A DNA stretch of 64,000 bases from Lithodes maja (GCA_037953745.1 JBAKBP010003173.1:62001-126000), one strand, 5' to 3'. Positions 44,691 through 56,692 are shown, numbered from the stretch's first letter. Made by a program: numbers and translations. Notes: generated by a model not told the origin, from the sequence alone.

Positions 44691-45518
44691 GGGCACTTTG
44701 CAAGAGTCTGTCCTAGCAAACTACCTACAGCAGCTGTGTCTTTGGCCTGCAACATTGGTGTGTCTCCGAAGTCATCAGAGTTTGCCCGGGGCAGTTCGTC
44801 AGAGGCTGAGGCACAGCCAATGCAGAAGGACCTGGGAGGCTCGAACCCTGCTCAGGATGTTTTTTGCGACCATAGAGGGCGGGGTTGCGTGATGTGTGCG
44901 GGGCGCAAGCATGGAGTAGAGGTCTTGCGTGATACAGGTGCTTCCCAGACTCTGATGAAAAACTTGACTGGCTACCCTATAAACGCGGCTCGGGTGGTAG
45001 TGGTGCAGGGTATTAATGCAACTCGGTCATACCCGCTGGTGCGGTTGGAGTTGGAGGTGGATGGTGTGGCACGTGAATTGGATGTCGGGATTGTGGAGAA
45101 ACTGCCAGTGGAGGGCGTCGACCTTCTTCTCGGCAACGACTTTGCAATGCCCGCTTCTGAGGTTCTACCCTTAGTCGTTGCCGAGAGGCCGGCCGACGTG
45201 AGTAGGGAAGAGCATGAGTGGGTCGAGCGGTGCCAGACACAACCCATGGCGTGTGTTGTCACCCGAGCTCGGGCTGCTAAAGTGTCACAGCCTAGTCCTC
45301 CGTCTTCAGACCAGCGGAGGAACGATCAACAGGAGGAGGCTAAAGCTGGAGTTGGTTTTAAGAGTTTTGACTCGGCGGCTCTCCTGGGTGATTCAGTATT
45401 AGCACCATTACTTAATTCTGGAGTAGCCCCTGGGCATGTCATCGAGAGTGACGAGGCTGGGCATGACGAGTCTCCACGACAGCAACGTTATGTACATCGA
45501 GAGAGACAGAGGGAGTAG
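44691..45518 (+). pseudogene. Element C protease region
   Basis: The protease motif LRDTGASQTLMKNL lies near 44935 and the LLLGNDFAMP block near 45125, close to B. A TAG ends this frame at 45516-45518 where B reads on. The protease would process the polyprotein during particle maturation. Its own residues are intact. Confidence 0.8.
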
Positions 45519-45542
45519 CCCAGTATCGGGGAAGGTCATGCA

Positions 45543-46676
45543 TTGCTCCGGGAGCAGTTAGATCGCTTGGCACCCTCAGATATACGTCGGTTGCAACTAG
45601 AGGACCCTGAGCTCCAAACGTGTGCTAATGGAGCTGTAGAGCTCGACGAGGACGGCGATGCACAGCCAGGAGATTTTTTTTATTTAGAAGGCTTCCTCTA
45701 TAGGCGTTTTCAAGACCCTAAACGTAGTTGGCAAAAGGGGTCCGGAGTAGTGGACCAGTTGGTGGTGCCACGGGAGTGCAGGGATAGCCTACTGAGGTTG
45801 GCGCATGACATACCACTGGCAGGACATCTAGGGGTGAGAAAAACGGTGGCGGCTTTGGGGAAATTGTTTTGGTGGCCGGGGATTAAGTCTCATGTGCAGT
45901 CATGGATAAACTCATGTGATATTTGTCAACGTGTCGGGAAACCGAACCAAGTTATTCCTAAGGCTCCGTTACACCCTATTCCTGTGATTGGGCCACCCTT
46001 TAGTAAAATTATTGTTGACATGGTTGGTCCACTCCCTCCCACTAAGGCTGGAAATAAATTTTTGTTAACCATAATGGATGTTGCCACTAGATACCCCGAT
46101 GCATACCCTATGAAAAATGGAATGGCTAAGACGGTAGTCAGTAACTTGTTGTGGTACTTCTCAAGGTACGGGTACCCGGAGGAGATTCAGTCTGATCAGG
46201 GATCTAATTTCACCTCCAACATGTTCAAGCAAACAATGCAACAGCATGGGATACGAGCAGTAGTATCGTCAGCGTATCACCCTGAGAGTCAAGGGGTGCT
46301 TGAGCGGTGGCATGCTACACTTAAAAGCATGCTCAGGTGTTATTGTGCTGACAACGGTATGGATTGGGATCTTGGATTGCCTTATGTGCTGTTTGCTGCT
46401 CGGGAGGTACCTGGTGAGAGCCTGGGATTTAGTCCAAACGAGCTGATTTTTGGACACCGTGTCAGGGGCCCCCTTAACATGCTGAAAGAAATTTGGGAGG
46501 GGACTGTGCAGCCTTGTCCATTATTAAAGTATGTGCTTGAAAGCCGTGAGCGCATGCTTAAGAGTCTGGAGATGGCAGGTAGAAATTTGACAGAATCACA
46601 AGCTTTGATGAAGGACAGGTATGATCGCAAAGTGAGGCTCCGGAAGTTCACTGTAGGACAAGAGGTATTAATTTAG
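45543..46676 (+). pseudogene. Element C integrase (upstream of RT)
   Basis: An open block with the zinc domain (RLAHDIPLAGHLGVRKT ... SCDICQ) and core motifs IIVDMVGPLPP, QSDQGSNF and HPESQGVLERWH, giving the D, D, E set. The C-terminal part (FTVGQEVLI) ends at a TAG at 46674-46676 in mid-domain. This is exactly the block that element B lacks. Placed before RT as in A and D. Confidence 0.88.
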
Positions 46677-48384
46677 TTGCCTTTGGTTGGTAACCCCCTC
46701 TCTGCGAAGTACACTGGACCTTATAAAATTGTAGAACAAATTTCAGACTTAGATTACCTTGTTGCCACTCCAGACAGGAGGAAAAAGAACCAGTTATGTC
46801 ACGTGAACCTTATTAAAGAGTATGTGAGGTGCCCCTCTGAGCCTCTCACTGTCCCTGTGTTGGCTTGTTGCGGCCGTGGTGGAGAAGGAGAGGGGGACAG
46901 TCAAGCTTCAGAGGAGGATAGCTGGGATCAACATGTTTCAGCGGATCAGTGGGCGGGGAACTCGAGCCTTAGGGCTGACGAGGCTATAGCTCATTTGCCT
47001 GAGCCGCAGTTTGATGTTATCCGTCAGTTGTTCGGTTCATACCCCACTGTATTTGCTGAACACCCAGGCCTCACTACTCAGGCTATGCATGATGTTGACG
47101 TGGGGGACCATCTACCCTTTAAGTCAATCCCGTACCGTGTGCCCCCCATAAAACTACCAGCTCTGAGGGATGAGTTGGAGTATATGCTCGGTAGAGGGTT
47201 GATAGAGAAAGGCACAGTTAAGTGGACTTCCCCCGTAACACTGCAGCCTAAGCCAGATGGCAAGGTACGCTTTTGTATTGATTTCCGTAGGTTAAACGGT
47301 TTGACTCCAACTAACCCATATCCTCTTCCTCGGGTTGATGATAGTGTTGACAAAATTGGTAATGCTCGTTTTTTGTCTAAAGTAGATTAATTTAGTAAAA
47401 GGTTACTGGCAAGTACCTTTGTCCGAGCGTGCTAAAGAGGTATGTGGTTTTGTTGTGGACGGGAGTACCTACCAGTGCAATGTTATGCCTTACGGACTTA
47501 AGAATGCACCAGCAACGTTTCAGAACCTGATGAATGAAATTGTAAAGGACATTCCAAATTGCACCGTATATTTGGACGATGTAATCATTTATGATGACGA
47601 CTTTGAAAGCCATTGTGAGCACCTTGAGACCTTGTTCCGGAAACTTAGTGAAGCAGGTCTGGTAGTAAATTTGGCAAAGTTTGACTTCGTAAATGCCACT
47701 GTGCAGTACCTTGGGTTTGTAGTGGGAAGGGGACAGGTGTGCCCTCCTCAGAACAAGGTACAGGCTATCAATAAATTTCCGCACCCAACAACCAAGAAGC
47801 AGATTATGAGATTCTTGGCTATGAGAGGCTACTACAGACGCTTCATAAAAGGTTACTCAACGGTGTTGGCACCTCTCACAGATTTGTTATCTAAAGACAA
47901 AAAGTGTTTGTGGGCACCTGAGTGTGAAAAGGCTTTCACTTTGGTGAAACATTTGCTATGTACTCACCCGATACTCAGGGCCCCAGACTTTAACAGGCCT
48001 TTTCAGCTGGCAACAGATGCTAGTGGTGTAGGGGCTGGTGCCGTCTTGCTACAGACAGACAATGAAGGTGTGGAACACCCAGTAAGTTTCTTTTCTAAGA
48101 AGTTCAATGCTGCACAAAAGAACTATTCTACAATAGAAAAGGAATTACTGGCGATTGTGCTGTCGCTCAGGCACTTCGAGGTGTATGTTCCAGCCTATGG
48201 CCCAGTCGTGGTTATCTACACTGATCATCACCCTTTGAGATTCCTGAATCAATTTCACAATCGCAATACGAGACTGACCAGGTGGTCTTTGATGTTGCAG
48301 GAGTATAACCTGGACATCCGTCATATTGCTGGATGTGACAATGTGATCGCGGATTCTTTATCAAGGGTGGATGATCAGTCGTAG
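46677..48384 (+). pseudogene. Element C RT and RNase H
   Basis: Continues with the integrase end (KYTGPYKIVEQI), linker, and RT start (KWTSPVTLQPKPDGKVRFCI). A TAA at 47388-47390 with a small indel interrupts the RT. The rest (47419-48384) has YQCNVMPYGLKNAPATF, CTVYLDDVIIYDDD with catalytic YLDD, GYYRRFIKGYSTVLAPLTD, and RNase H LATDASGVGAGAVLL and YTDHHPLRFLN. It ends SRVDDQS before the untranslated region. Two breaks prevent one product. Confidence 0.88.
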
Positions 48385-48761
48385 GCTATCACAGGTGTGT
48401 GGGTTTGAGTGGAGGAAAATAGGCTGCCTTATAGTGCAGCCGGGAAAAAAACATTAAAATATAAAAATCATATAAAAACTCTTTCTTTTGATATAGGTAA
48501 TCGTATAAGTTTGTCATAGCCTATAGAGTTTGAGTAGTCCACGAACTATCAAACGGCTGAGCTGCTGTGAGCTCGCTCTGGGAGCATGATATTGAGTCTT
48601 TTTGCTATTGTTGGGAGGAGTTATAAATGTGATTTTTTTTTTTAATAATAAGATGTGTTTTGGTGATAAACTCAGCTTTGTTTTAGTGCCATGCGGTCAC
48701 TGGGTGTGAGGGGCTTGATGGGGTTCTGTGTTTGTCAGATTTTAGCTCAGGGTTGAGCGAG

Positions 48762-48778
48762 TAAAATCTTGGGGGAGG
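48762..48778 (+). other. Element C polypurine tract
   Basis: AAAATCTTGGGGGAGG directly before the 3' LTR. Confidence 0.75.
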
Positions 48779-50613
48779 TGTGACGCATGTCCACGTGTGA
48801 GCATGCTGTACAGAACGCCTAGTCATGCCCCACTCTCGCTAGGATCGTCAGGGCAGGAACTTTGGCTGTAGTCTATGTAGAGTATCCTAACTTAGTTCAT
48901 GTGAGCCGTTGTACTATAAGTATTATGAATATGTATTTTGTTTTCATCTGAGTCAACGAGTTCTATTTTATATCATTAGTTATAAGTATTGTGTGTAAAA
49001 CTTATTTGTAATGATGGGAAGAGAAACAGCCACAGTTGGGGGTCAGTGGGTGCGCCAAGCGGGAGGTGGGCCTAACTCACTAGCACTCCCCCCCCTCCCC
49101 CTCAGTGCTAGGAGAGCCTTTGTCTATCCCAGAGGAGAGAGAGAAATTACGTAATGGTTGTCAGTGGGCGGTCCTTAGTAGTTCACGTTGGGCTCACTAG
49201 AGGGCCGGGTATAAAAAGGGAAGTCTAGCCATTTTTTCATCAGAACTCATTAGGCAGAGCGACTTCTCATTTCCCTTGCTAACTATATATATTCTTCTGA
49301 CTGATGTGAACTTTCTCTACTACCTTACATTCTTATCTCCTCTTTTCCCTGCCTGTTTAACTTCCATGGTCCCGTTGGTGCAGAGCTAGTCAGCCAACGT
49401 ATTATCGCTCGAGTTCTCACGAGATACTTGCCTATTAGATAACCCTTACTTAGAATAGGATTGATTTAAGTTTGTTGCACTTGTATATGCATTTCCCTGG
49501 GTGTTATTATTATTATTCCTGTTTTCTGCTGGTCTAGGTAATGCTAGACTGGGGTAAGGCTTTTCTGTGTTACTAGTTGTTGTTTGATGCAGTGGTTAAG
49601 CGATAAACCTGCATATTCGTTTCGGTCCAGTGAAGCCTAGGTTGTCTTCGCAGCTGACTGTGTCGAGTTAATAATTTACAGTGCGTGAGGGCAAGAGCCT
49701 AACCACCCTGTATTTTATTAACAGTTTGTTTTTTACTTTGTCAAGGAGCCGGGAGAAAACCAGATACAAGGGATCTGGATTTCTCAAAGTGCACTTGTTA
49801 GTTTTAACGTAATACTTTAAACAGTTGTGAGGACTTCGCTAGGCTACGAGCCGTTTTTGCTCAGTCACTGCTACCTTTTGCCCACAGTACCCCAGCTAGA
49901 CTTTACTCGATTAGTAGATACAGAATAGTATTGAAGCTTTCCTTATGTATGATATTGTTTATGCACTATTGATTTCATGTGTTGCAAGCTTGGCTACTTT
50001 AGTGATTAGTGGCCCACGAGCACAATCCGAGTAGGTTATTGCCGTTGCATTTGCGGAGTACTTCTTTTTAATGTTTGCCATTTACTATTGCATATTCTTT
50101 TAATTATTCTTATGCCAATTTAAACCTTTAATAGTATTTAATTGCCAGTGTTTTTGCTTATTGAATTACTGTTCAAAATCCGATACGTACTTCTTACGAG
50201 CATCCGAGAAGCATCTAACTTTTTTCAGAAGATTCCTTGCTCGATGCTTAAGGACTATTAATTAACGTAACGTAATAGTGCCAATCCGAAGTAGAGGGTG
50301 GAGGACTTCTTAAGTTCTTAGTCAAGGGTGGATTGCTTCGTTCAACACTATTCTTTGGTGTTGTTGTTTCTTACTTCATAGTTTGATTATTGATCAGACT
50401 AGATAATTCCTGTCTCTTTATTAGTCTGTTGTTGAACACTAGTACCGAGTTCTTGTATACCCCGTTATAGCAGATTGAACTCTGGAGGGTATTGGTGTTT
50501 TTTGTTCGGCTGGCAGTACTCAGGGGTTGGGATCGTGTGTTTCCGTTGTGGCAGCGAGCCGTATTGGAGTCCTGATTGAGAGCCCTTGTGTACCCGAGTG
50601 CCAGTTCGTAACA
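48779..50613 (+). repeat. Element C 3' LTR
   Basis: Starts TGTGACGC, ends CAGTTCGTAACA, followed by GGTG. TATA box at 49210-49217; stem-loop at 49753-49785. It lacks GGCTTCGGC-type sequence near 50340 that the 5' copy has. Confidence 0.92.
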
Positions 50614-50617
50614 GGTG

Positions 50618-53231
50618 TAACGACATATACAGCCACCCCGTATGGCATGGAGTACCGCTCTCCCACGACCTGCTACCACGCGCGGTAGGTGGACATTACA
50701 CAGTGTGGCATAGTCACGCAACACGGCTGCCCCTTGATCCTGTACGTCAACAGGCAGTCGGTCATCCCAACATATACCACGTCTCCATATTTCTTGCATA
50801 AGTATACGTGCGCGTATAGTAACTGGTAAAGCAAGACCCAGTGGATCAAAGAATTGTGAAAATTTGCTCCGCAGGCTCCTTTTGGAGTGTGCAAAATCCT
50901 GCTGAGCAAATCGCCTGTCATTGTAGGTTAAATAGTCCTGCCCTGGGTGCCAGATCATTCCCAAATTCCTGGCTATATCCTGGATGGCCGCTAGCGTCCC
51001 ATCAACCTGTAGTTGGTCATTCACTAAGTCGCAGTTCGAGACCCATTCACGAAGGTGTAGGTGCGCTCCAGCGAACAGCCGACGAGCTTGCCAATAGAGA
51101 GATAGCAACTCTCTTGCGAATCACAATTCCCCTGCAGGTTGTCGATGTAGAGACCTTGGAGGAGACGATCAGTATCTTCCTCTGCCAGCTCTAGATGTTT
51201 TCTTATGGTGGCATTCAGCAGAAACTGCGAACATGTCGCGCCAAAGAGGACCACCCGAAACCGATACTGTACGACAGGACTCGGGGGATTCTGGGCATCC
51301 CGGAACCAGAGGAAACGAGTGATGTCCCGATCCCGCTCACTCAGTCCCACCATCAAGAACACCTTCTCAATGTCGCTGGTGAACGCGTAGCGACCCCGCC
51401 TGAACCCAAGCAACTCTTGAGACAGGTCCGACACCAACGACGGACCCGTTAAGAGACAGTCGTTCAGACTGGGACCCGCACCCACCTTTGCCGAGCAATC
51501 AAATACGATCCTGATGGGGGTAGTTGGGCTGTCTTTACGGACGCAATGGTGAGCCAGGTAGTGAACACGCCCCCGCTCCACCAGCTCCGAGGATTCCACT
51601 TCTTCAATAAACCCCTGTGTTACGTAAATTTGTAAGATGGCGTCATATGCATCGCGCGTCTCCGGTTCCGTTTTCAGTTTCCGCTGCAGCGCCCGCAGTC
51701 TCCCCAATGCCAAACCATAATTTGTGGGTAAAGAAATATTCGCTTCCCTCCAGGGCAGTCCTACTGTGTATTGCTGGTCCGTGGCACTATAGCACACAGA
51801 CTCTTCAAACAGGTCTAATGCAATCTTCGAATCATTATCGACTTCAATAGGATCTATACCTATATGGTCTAACCTCCATAGATTCTCTAAGTCGAACTCG
51901 GTAGCTCTCTTAGGGCCTTCGAGAGGAGCAGCATCATTAATGAGACTATCCACCACAGTTGCTTGCAATCGCAATACAGACACTGTGTCGACTAGAGTAG
52001 TAGTATCGGAGGAACTTACTTTGCCACTCAGACAATATCCAAACTTTGTGGGGATTAGAATTACCCCACACTCTCGTTTATATCCAGGATGAACTACAGA
52101 ATAATAGTGATTGGCACCTAGAAGAATGTGTACCTCCGTTTGATTACCTATGGCGGACAATTGAATTCCTTTGGCGCGCAAGGCTCGCTCGACACCCTGT
52201 ATACCCGATTGTTTATAATCTGGGATTTGATCCACCACAACGCACTCCAAGTTCTGACGCTGCTTGCGGTAGAAATAGGATACCCGAGCTATGTCATACT
52301 CCTGTCGGTCTACACTCCCCGTAAAACATTGTAATCTAAGAGTTTCTGTACCCAATACATCATGGTTTAGGTTCTGTAGGGTAGATCTTTGAATGAACGA
52401 CCTCTGTGAGCCTTGATCTATCAAAACTCGACAGATGACTATCTCGCGCTTACCTTCCATTGTCATCATAATAGTGGGCAAAAGTGTTGTATCCTTTCTA
52501 GTACCTAAAGTCATAGTAGTAGTGTTCCCTGCTGGTACATCCTTAATCTTAGTACTGGTTGAAATGCATAGTTTGTCAAAGTGATGACCTTGACAGTTAT
52601 GACATGGCCTCAAATAAGTAGCTATGCACCCCCCTCTCTTCCCATGGTCCTTGGCTAGGCATCCGGTACACATATTTAATTTCTTTGCTCTAGCCACCTT
52701 AGCCTCATTCGTTTGGAAGCTATTACAGGACATCCATCTATGCTTGTCACTAGCACACAACTTACACACGCCTAGTGATTTCTTAGTTTTTCCCTTCTCT
52801 CTATTCCTTGCTTCCACTGTCATACTCAACGTTCCACTCATCCCAGCTTGTCCACCATTCCCGGTTCTACAATTGTTAAGCTGCATATTACTTATTTCCT
52901 TGCTAAAGGTAGTTCTGAATTCCTGGAAATCAAATGACCTGACCTTATCTAGGATAGCTAGAGGAAGTTTTCTCCTCAAGATGGTAACAATAATTTCTGA
53001 AACAGTTATGCCAAGTGTCTCCAGAGACCGGGTGTGACACTCCATCCTAGCCCTAAAGTTAGCCAACTCTTCTACTTTATATCGAGGTTCCTTTAGATCT
53101 AATAGGGCAAGGACATGAGCCACCTTCAATTGCTCACAATCTCCGTAAGTCACCTTTAACAACTGTACCCCCTCCCCATAACTATCTCCTACTACTGCAA
53201 ACCCTTCAATCAAATGTAAAGGCCTCATCAT
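50618..53231 (-). pseudogene. Element E gag end, protease, RT and start of RNase H
   Basis: The minus-strand frame from 53231 has two cysteine-rich gag motifs (CKLCASDKHRWMSC, CTGCLAKDHGKRGGC), the BEL-type protease LIDQGSQRSFI, and an RT with RIVFDCSAKVGAGPSLND, AFTSDIEKVFLMVGL and LYIDNLQGNC at the position of the YxDD box. A two-base insertion near 51115 shifts the frame. The remainder (51108-50618) has LYWQARRLFAGAHLHLREWV and KFSQFFDPLGLALP. The RNase H start is damaged just before the element C insertion. The polymerase function is lost through the shift. Confidence 0.85.
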
Positions 53232-53245
53232 CTAATTGGCCCTTC

Positions 53246-53770
53246 AGGTAGTGACACTTACGCACATTGTCCAAGTTAGAATTATGAACAGTAGAACTAA
53301 AAACATCCCAGAAAGCCAACCACTCTGTTAGATTACCCCCAAATCGAGGTAGATTTAGTTTAGGGAGGTTGACCGCATGCTTTGGATCGAGCTTGTTTGT
53401 AGCACCATGGCCCGTATTTTCACGTGGCCGTTTTGTTGCTATGGCACTCTTTTAGTGTACTTTCTGATTTAAAGTACAAATAGTCCTTCGCCATACGATC
53501 GCCACACTCTTCTGACATCTCCTCTTCACCTTCCAGGAACGATAAGATTTGGTCACCCAGAGTGCTGATCTTGTCAGGAGTGTTTTGTATACTTTTCAGA
53601 CTAGCTTCCATTTCATCAATCGTGCAGTAGTAATGAATGTATCCAGGTCTGTGGTGAATCTGGTCAGAGCACCCTGTAACCGGCACGCTGATTTTTAGCT
53701 AACTGAGATCTGCACTCTTTGTGTCAGAATTGGGTAAATCACCCTTCGTTGCTCCATCATCCTTTCCCAT
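53246..53770 (-). pseudogene. Element E gag N-terminal part
   Basis: ATG at 53770 opens a short frame (MGKDDGATKGDLPNS) that meets TAG at 53699-53701. Downstream segments read TIDEMEASLKSIQ, then LPKLNLPRFGGNLTEWLAFW, the typical BEL/Pao gag block, in other frames. This gag would form the particle core. Frame breaks near 53700 and 53420 disable it. Confidence 0.75.
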
Positions 53771-54248
53771 GATGAAAGGTAGCTATTGTTATTTAATAAA
53801 GGAAATATCAGCTATATTTATGTCAGCAAGCACATTGTACCAGATCAGCACTTACGCAGAATAATGGAAAAGTAAGACATAACGTCAGAACATTGTACAA
53901 AGATATTCTACTATACAGTAATTGCAAACACCGATATTCCGCTTAAATGGTTAGGCCGTGGTAAATCATTACGAAGGGCATGAAAGGTATGAATTAAGTG
54001 GCCTATAAATCTCGCTTGTAGGTTGGGTTAGCCCATTCTGGTACCCAACAAAAATACAAACGCTGGCTTTCTACTTTACCTGTGTCATGGCCTCCTTTCT
54101 CACTTTCACAATGAGTGTTGATGATGGGTATGATCAACTAAGGAAAACTAAGGAAATTGAAAATAGTAAGGGAAACTAATGTAAACTAAGGGAATATTCT
54201 AAATGAAAATCTAAGGAAAACTAAGGAAAAACAGGCACCAAGGGTAGT
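53771..54248 (-). other. Spacer between SGNH ORF and gag of element E
   Basis: AT-rich, no coding region seen. Repeated AGGAAAACTAAGG-type words at 54140-54232 form a short imperfect tandem. Confidence 0.5.
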
Positions 54249-55802
54249 TTACTGGGGGAATATGATCTCTGGCTGACAAAACTTTGGGGTTCGAAGCACA
54301 ATCACACCTGCCTCTCTAGCATATAGCTTCCGAAGCAGGCTAACCAGCTTATCATACAATCTTTGGTTTGCTGGAAGATCCAGATGTACACCATCTATAT
54401 CCAGGTCACCGGTGGTAAGCGGTACGGCCACAAACTTATGTTTTGTGTCAGGCAGTCTCAACCACAGTATACGGTTTACAGAGTTTTTGATCCTGCGATA
54501 CTCGGTAAAATCAAAGTCCCCTCACCCGAGTGCGGCACTCTATCGTCACAATACGGCACTCAGTGTTAGCCTCTATCTCCAGGTCCAGCACCAAATCCTT
54601 TATCTCATGTGCAGTGTGTGGAAAGGGAGTGGGCATTAACTCAATTCAATGTAGCATCTGTCTATGTTGGGTACACCATGGGAGTAAGCGCTGTAGTAGA
54701 ATAAAGGGGCCCCTGCCGAAGGATAAGTCAGAAATAGAGAATTTGAGTGCGTAGTGTGCAAAGGCGAGCTTGTGTTAAGTGATGATCCTGTGACTGTGAA
54801 TTTTGGAAATGAGTCTTTGGAGCTGGTGAACAAGTTTTGTTACCTAGGAGATACCATCTCTGCCGGTGGTGGGCCGAGGCTGCCACTGTTGCTAGAATTA
54901 GGTGTGGCTGGGGGAAGTTCAGAGAATTGATGCCAATCCTGACCATGAAAAGAATGCCTCTCCCCCTGAAGGGAAAGGTGCATGCCTCATGTGTTAGAAG
55001 GTGCAATGACGTATGCCTCAGAAACATGGGCCCGTTAAAGTAGAGGATGTCAACAGAATGGAGCGTAATGAGATGAGAATGGTGAGATGGATGTGTGGGG
55101 GCCAGGCTACAGGATAGAATATCAAATGTTGAGCTGAGGAGACGTTTAGGTATAAAGAGTATTAGCGAGGTGATGCGTACAAGTAGACTGAGATGGTATG
55201 GACATGTGGAGAGAATGGATGAACAAAATTGGGTGAAAAAATGCAGGTCTGTGATTGTGGAGGGAGCTGCACCAAGGGGTGGACCCGAGGAAGACCTGGA
55301 TCGGACTATACGCGCCGATCTCAAATCCAAGAACTTGACAAGTGAAGCAGCCCTTAACAGGGTTGCCTGGAACGCCACCATTAGGACAAGAGACTGAAAC
55401 TGCACTTATGTGTAGAACACTCAGTCTTAACATTTATGTATGTATGTATGCTAGCTAGGGCCCTTGGCGAACAGTCTGGCTTGATGTCATTACCGCCGAT
55501 CACCAAAAAGTGGTTCGGGTCGATATCTAATAAGCCTATGCCACTGGGGGGGATCCTTTCAGATCCTGAACTTTCGCCCCAGGTACCCCAAAATAACGAA
55601 ACTTAAATTCGCGATTGCCTGAGGGTGTAGAATATGTATTATACCCCTGCTCTGCATTCGCGAGCCGGACGGCGTAAGAATGTCCTAATACTGCCACTCG
55701 ATCGAGATCACCGCTATCAGCAACCGGTGGTATGAAGCCTAATCCTACGGCCCCAGGATCTTTCGTCCTGCACCCGGGCTGTGTACCACTACCACTGCTC
55801 AT
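54249..55802 (-). pseudogene. SGNH/GDSL-hydrolase-like first ORF of element E, split by a LINE
   Basis: ATG at 55802 lies about 45 bases after the primer-binding site. The frame has VAVLGHSYAVRL (block I position), YFGVPGAKVQDL (block II Gly), and, after a frame break near 55540, NHFLVIGGNDI with GGND at 55486-55497 (block III). The reading then stops at a plus-strand LINE (about 54530-55450). It resumes with YRRIKNSVNRILWLRLPD and GDLDIDGVHLDL (block V Asp-x-x-His), ending at 54249. Without the LINE the length is about 210 residues, right for this fold. SGNH enzymes are esterases or lipases. The block I Ser is present as GHS rather than GDS. Esterase domains are known in ORF1 of CR1-type LINEs; in a BEL/Pao element this is unexpected to me. 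Confidence 0.7.
54530..55450 (+). mobile_element. 5'-truncated LINE fragment inside the SGNH ORF
   Basis: The plus strand carries a cysteine-rich segment (CAVCGKGVGINSIQC), then ELVNKFCYLGDTISAGGG, RLRWYGHVERMDEQNWVKKC and NRVAWNATIRTRD, the C-terminal part of a non-LTR reverse transcriptase. It ends with a TATG-type tail (TTTATGTATGTATGTATG near 55434-55451). Frameshifts are present. It interrupts the minus-strand hydrolase-like frame. The left boundary is judged from where that frame stops. Confidence 0.75.
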
Positions 55803-55847
55803 TGATACAAACTTACGGCAAGGCTTGCTACTAAATTACTTCAAGTT

Positions 55848-55864
55848 CCCGGGTCTGGGCACCA
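55848..55864 (-). other. Element E primer-binding site
   Basis: On the minus strand TGGTGCCCAGACCCGGG directly follows the 5' LTR end. It starts TGG as expected for pairing with a tRNA CCA end. Confidence 0.7.
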
Positions 55865-55867
55865 TAG

Positions 55868-56582
55868 TAACTAATTCTCTATGACTATGAGGAATTACTG
55901 AAATTAGATCAAGTTCAAATATAAGATTATCGGTATTGAAGGAGCGGGAATCACAAGAGAATAGTTAAACAAGCAAATGGCCTAAATATAGTGTGGGTTA
56001 GAAAAGGGCACTCCTATACGTAGCTCCTTTAACTAAACACAACAATGATCAGATTACGTTAAGTTAATATTCATACAGTGCTAAGATAAAGCTTAATAGG
56101 ATTCACTCAAATAATATACAAAGTATATACATTACGTTGGCACTTAATGCACAACGAAATGATAAACACAAGAAAGTTGGAATAGATGTAGTCTTGTCTG
56201 TGGACTGGCGAGGACTGCTAGTGGGCCAGGGTTATCATCAGGGACCTAACGTATTTCCCGCCTTGCGCAAGTCATGCAGGTGGACGTCTCACATAATATT
56301 ACAATAGTGACGATCAAGCTCTATCCAAAGCTTATATATAATATATACAATATATTAATATTGTAAATCAATGTCAATGGATAAATAATAACTAGCCGTT
56401 TAAGACTTATAGATATATTTTAGTACCAATTCAAACCACCTGGGCGCTCCACAGGTGCGCGGGTGATTCGAAAAGAACAATAGGTACGAAATGACGAGGT
56501 GTAGATAAGATAGATAAGAAACAAATAGAAAACAGGACAAATATCATACCACACATGCAATGTCTCTATCGCATCCACGATA
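55868..56582 (-). repeat. Element E 5' LTR
   Basis: It matches the 3' LTR at 38387-39106 with scattered changes and small indels. The minus-strand start reads TATCGTGG. The preceding bases are leader of element D. Confidence 0.75.
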
Positions 56583-56672
56583 GTATGAAATAGCAATTAA
56601 ATTACAAATATATGATCAGGAAGGTAACGGAAGTCAGCAATGGAAGTCAAGTAAAATGGCAAAAAAAACAAA

Positions 56673-56690
56673 ATCCCGGTCAGGCCCCCA
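56673..56690 (-). other. Element D primer-binding site
   Basis: TGGGGGCCTGACCGGGAT on the minus strand, two bases from the LTR end at 56693. It differs from the A/B/C site. Confidence 0.7.
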
Positions 56691-56692
56691 TT

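Larger units (their letters stand above)
41257..50613 (+). mobile_element. Element C: full-structure Gmr1-order LTR element, coding broken
   Basis: LTRs of 1,846 and 1,835 bp, primer-binding site, gag, PR, IN, RT, RH and polypurine tract are all present on the plus strand, in that order. The duplication GGTG lies at 41253-41256 and 50614-50617, inside pol of element E. It is related to A at the protein level and very close to B in gag and PR. The LTRs are nearly identical by eye, yet gag-pol has at least six breaks plus a lost start codon. Confidence 0.92.
38386..56582 (-). mobile_element. Element E: BEL/Pao retrotransposon with nested insertions
   Basis: LTR-like copies at about 38387-39106 and 55868-56582 (roughly 720 bases) flank a minus-strand internal region. 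It has a primer-binding site, an SGNH-motif ORF, gag, and pol in BEL order (PR, RT, RNase H, integrase). Sequence style (DQGSQRSF protease, LPKLNLPRFGG gag, LDYTGAL integrase) is BEL/Pao. Element C interrupts pol at 41257-50617 and a LINE interrupts the first ORF at about 54530-55450. The element sits in the leader of D. It has frameshifts and is dead. Confidence 0.85.

Noticed and set aside
50371..50617. Extension of the element E pol frame to 50371
   Set aside because: Those codons lie inside the 3' LTR of element C; the real BEL sequence stops at 50618.
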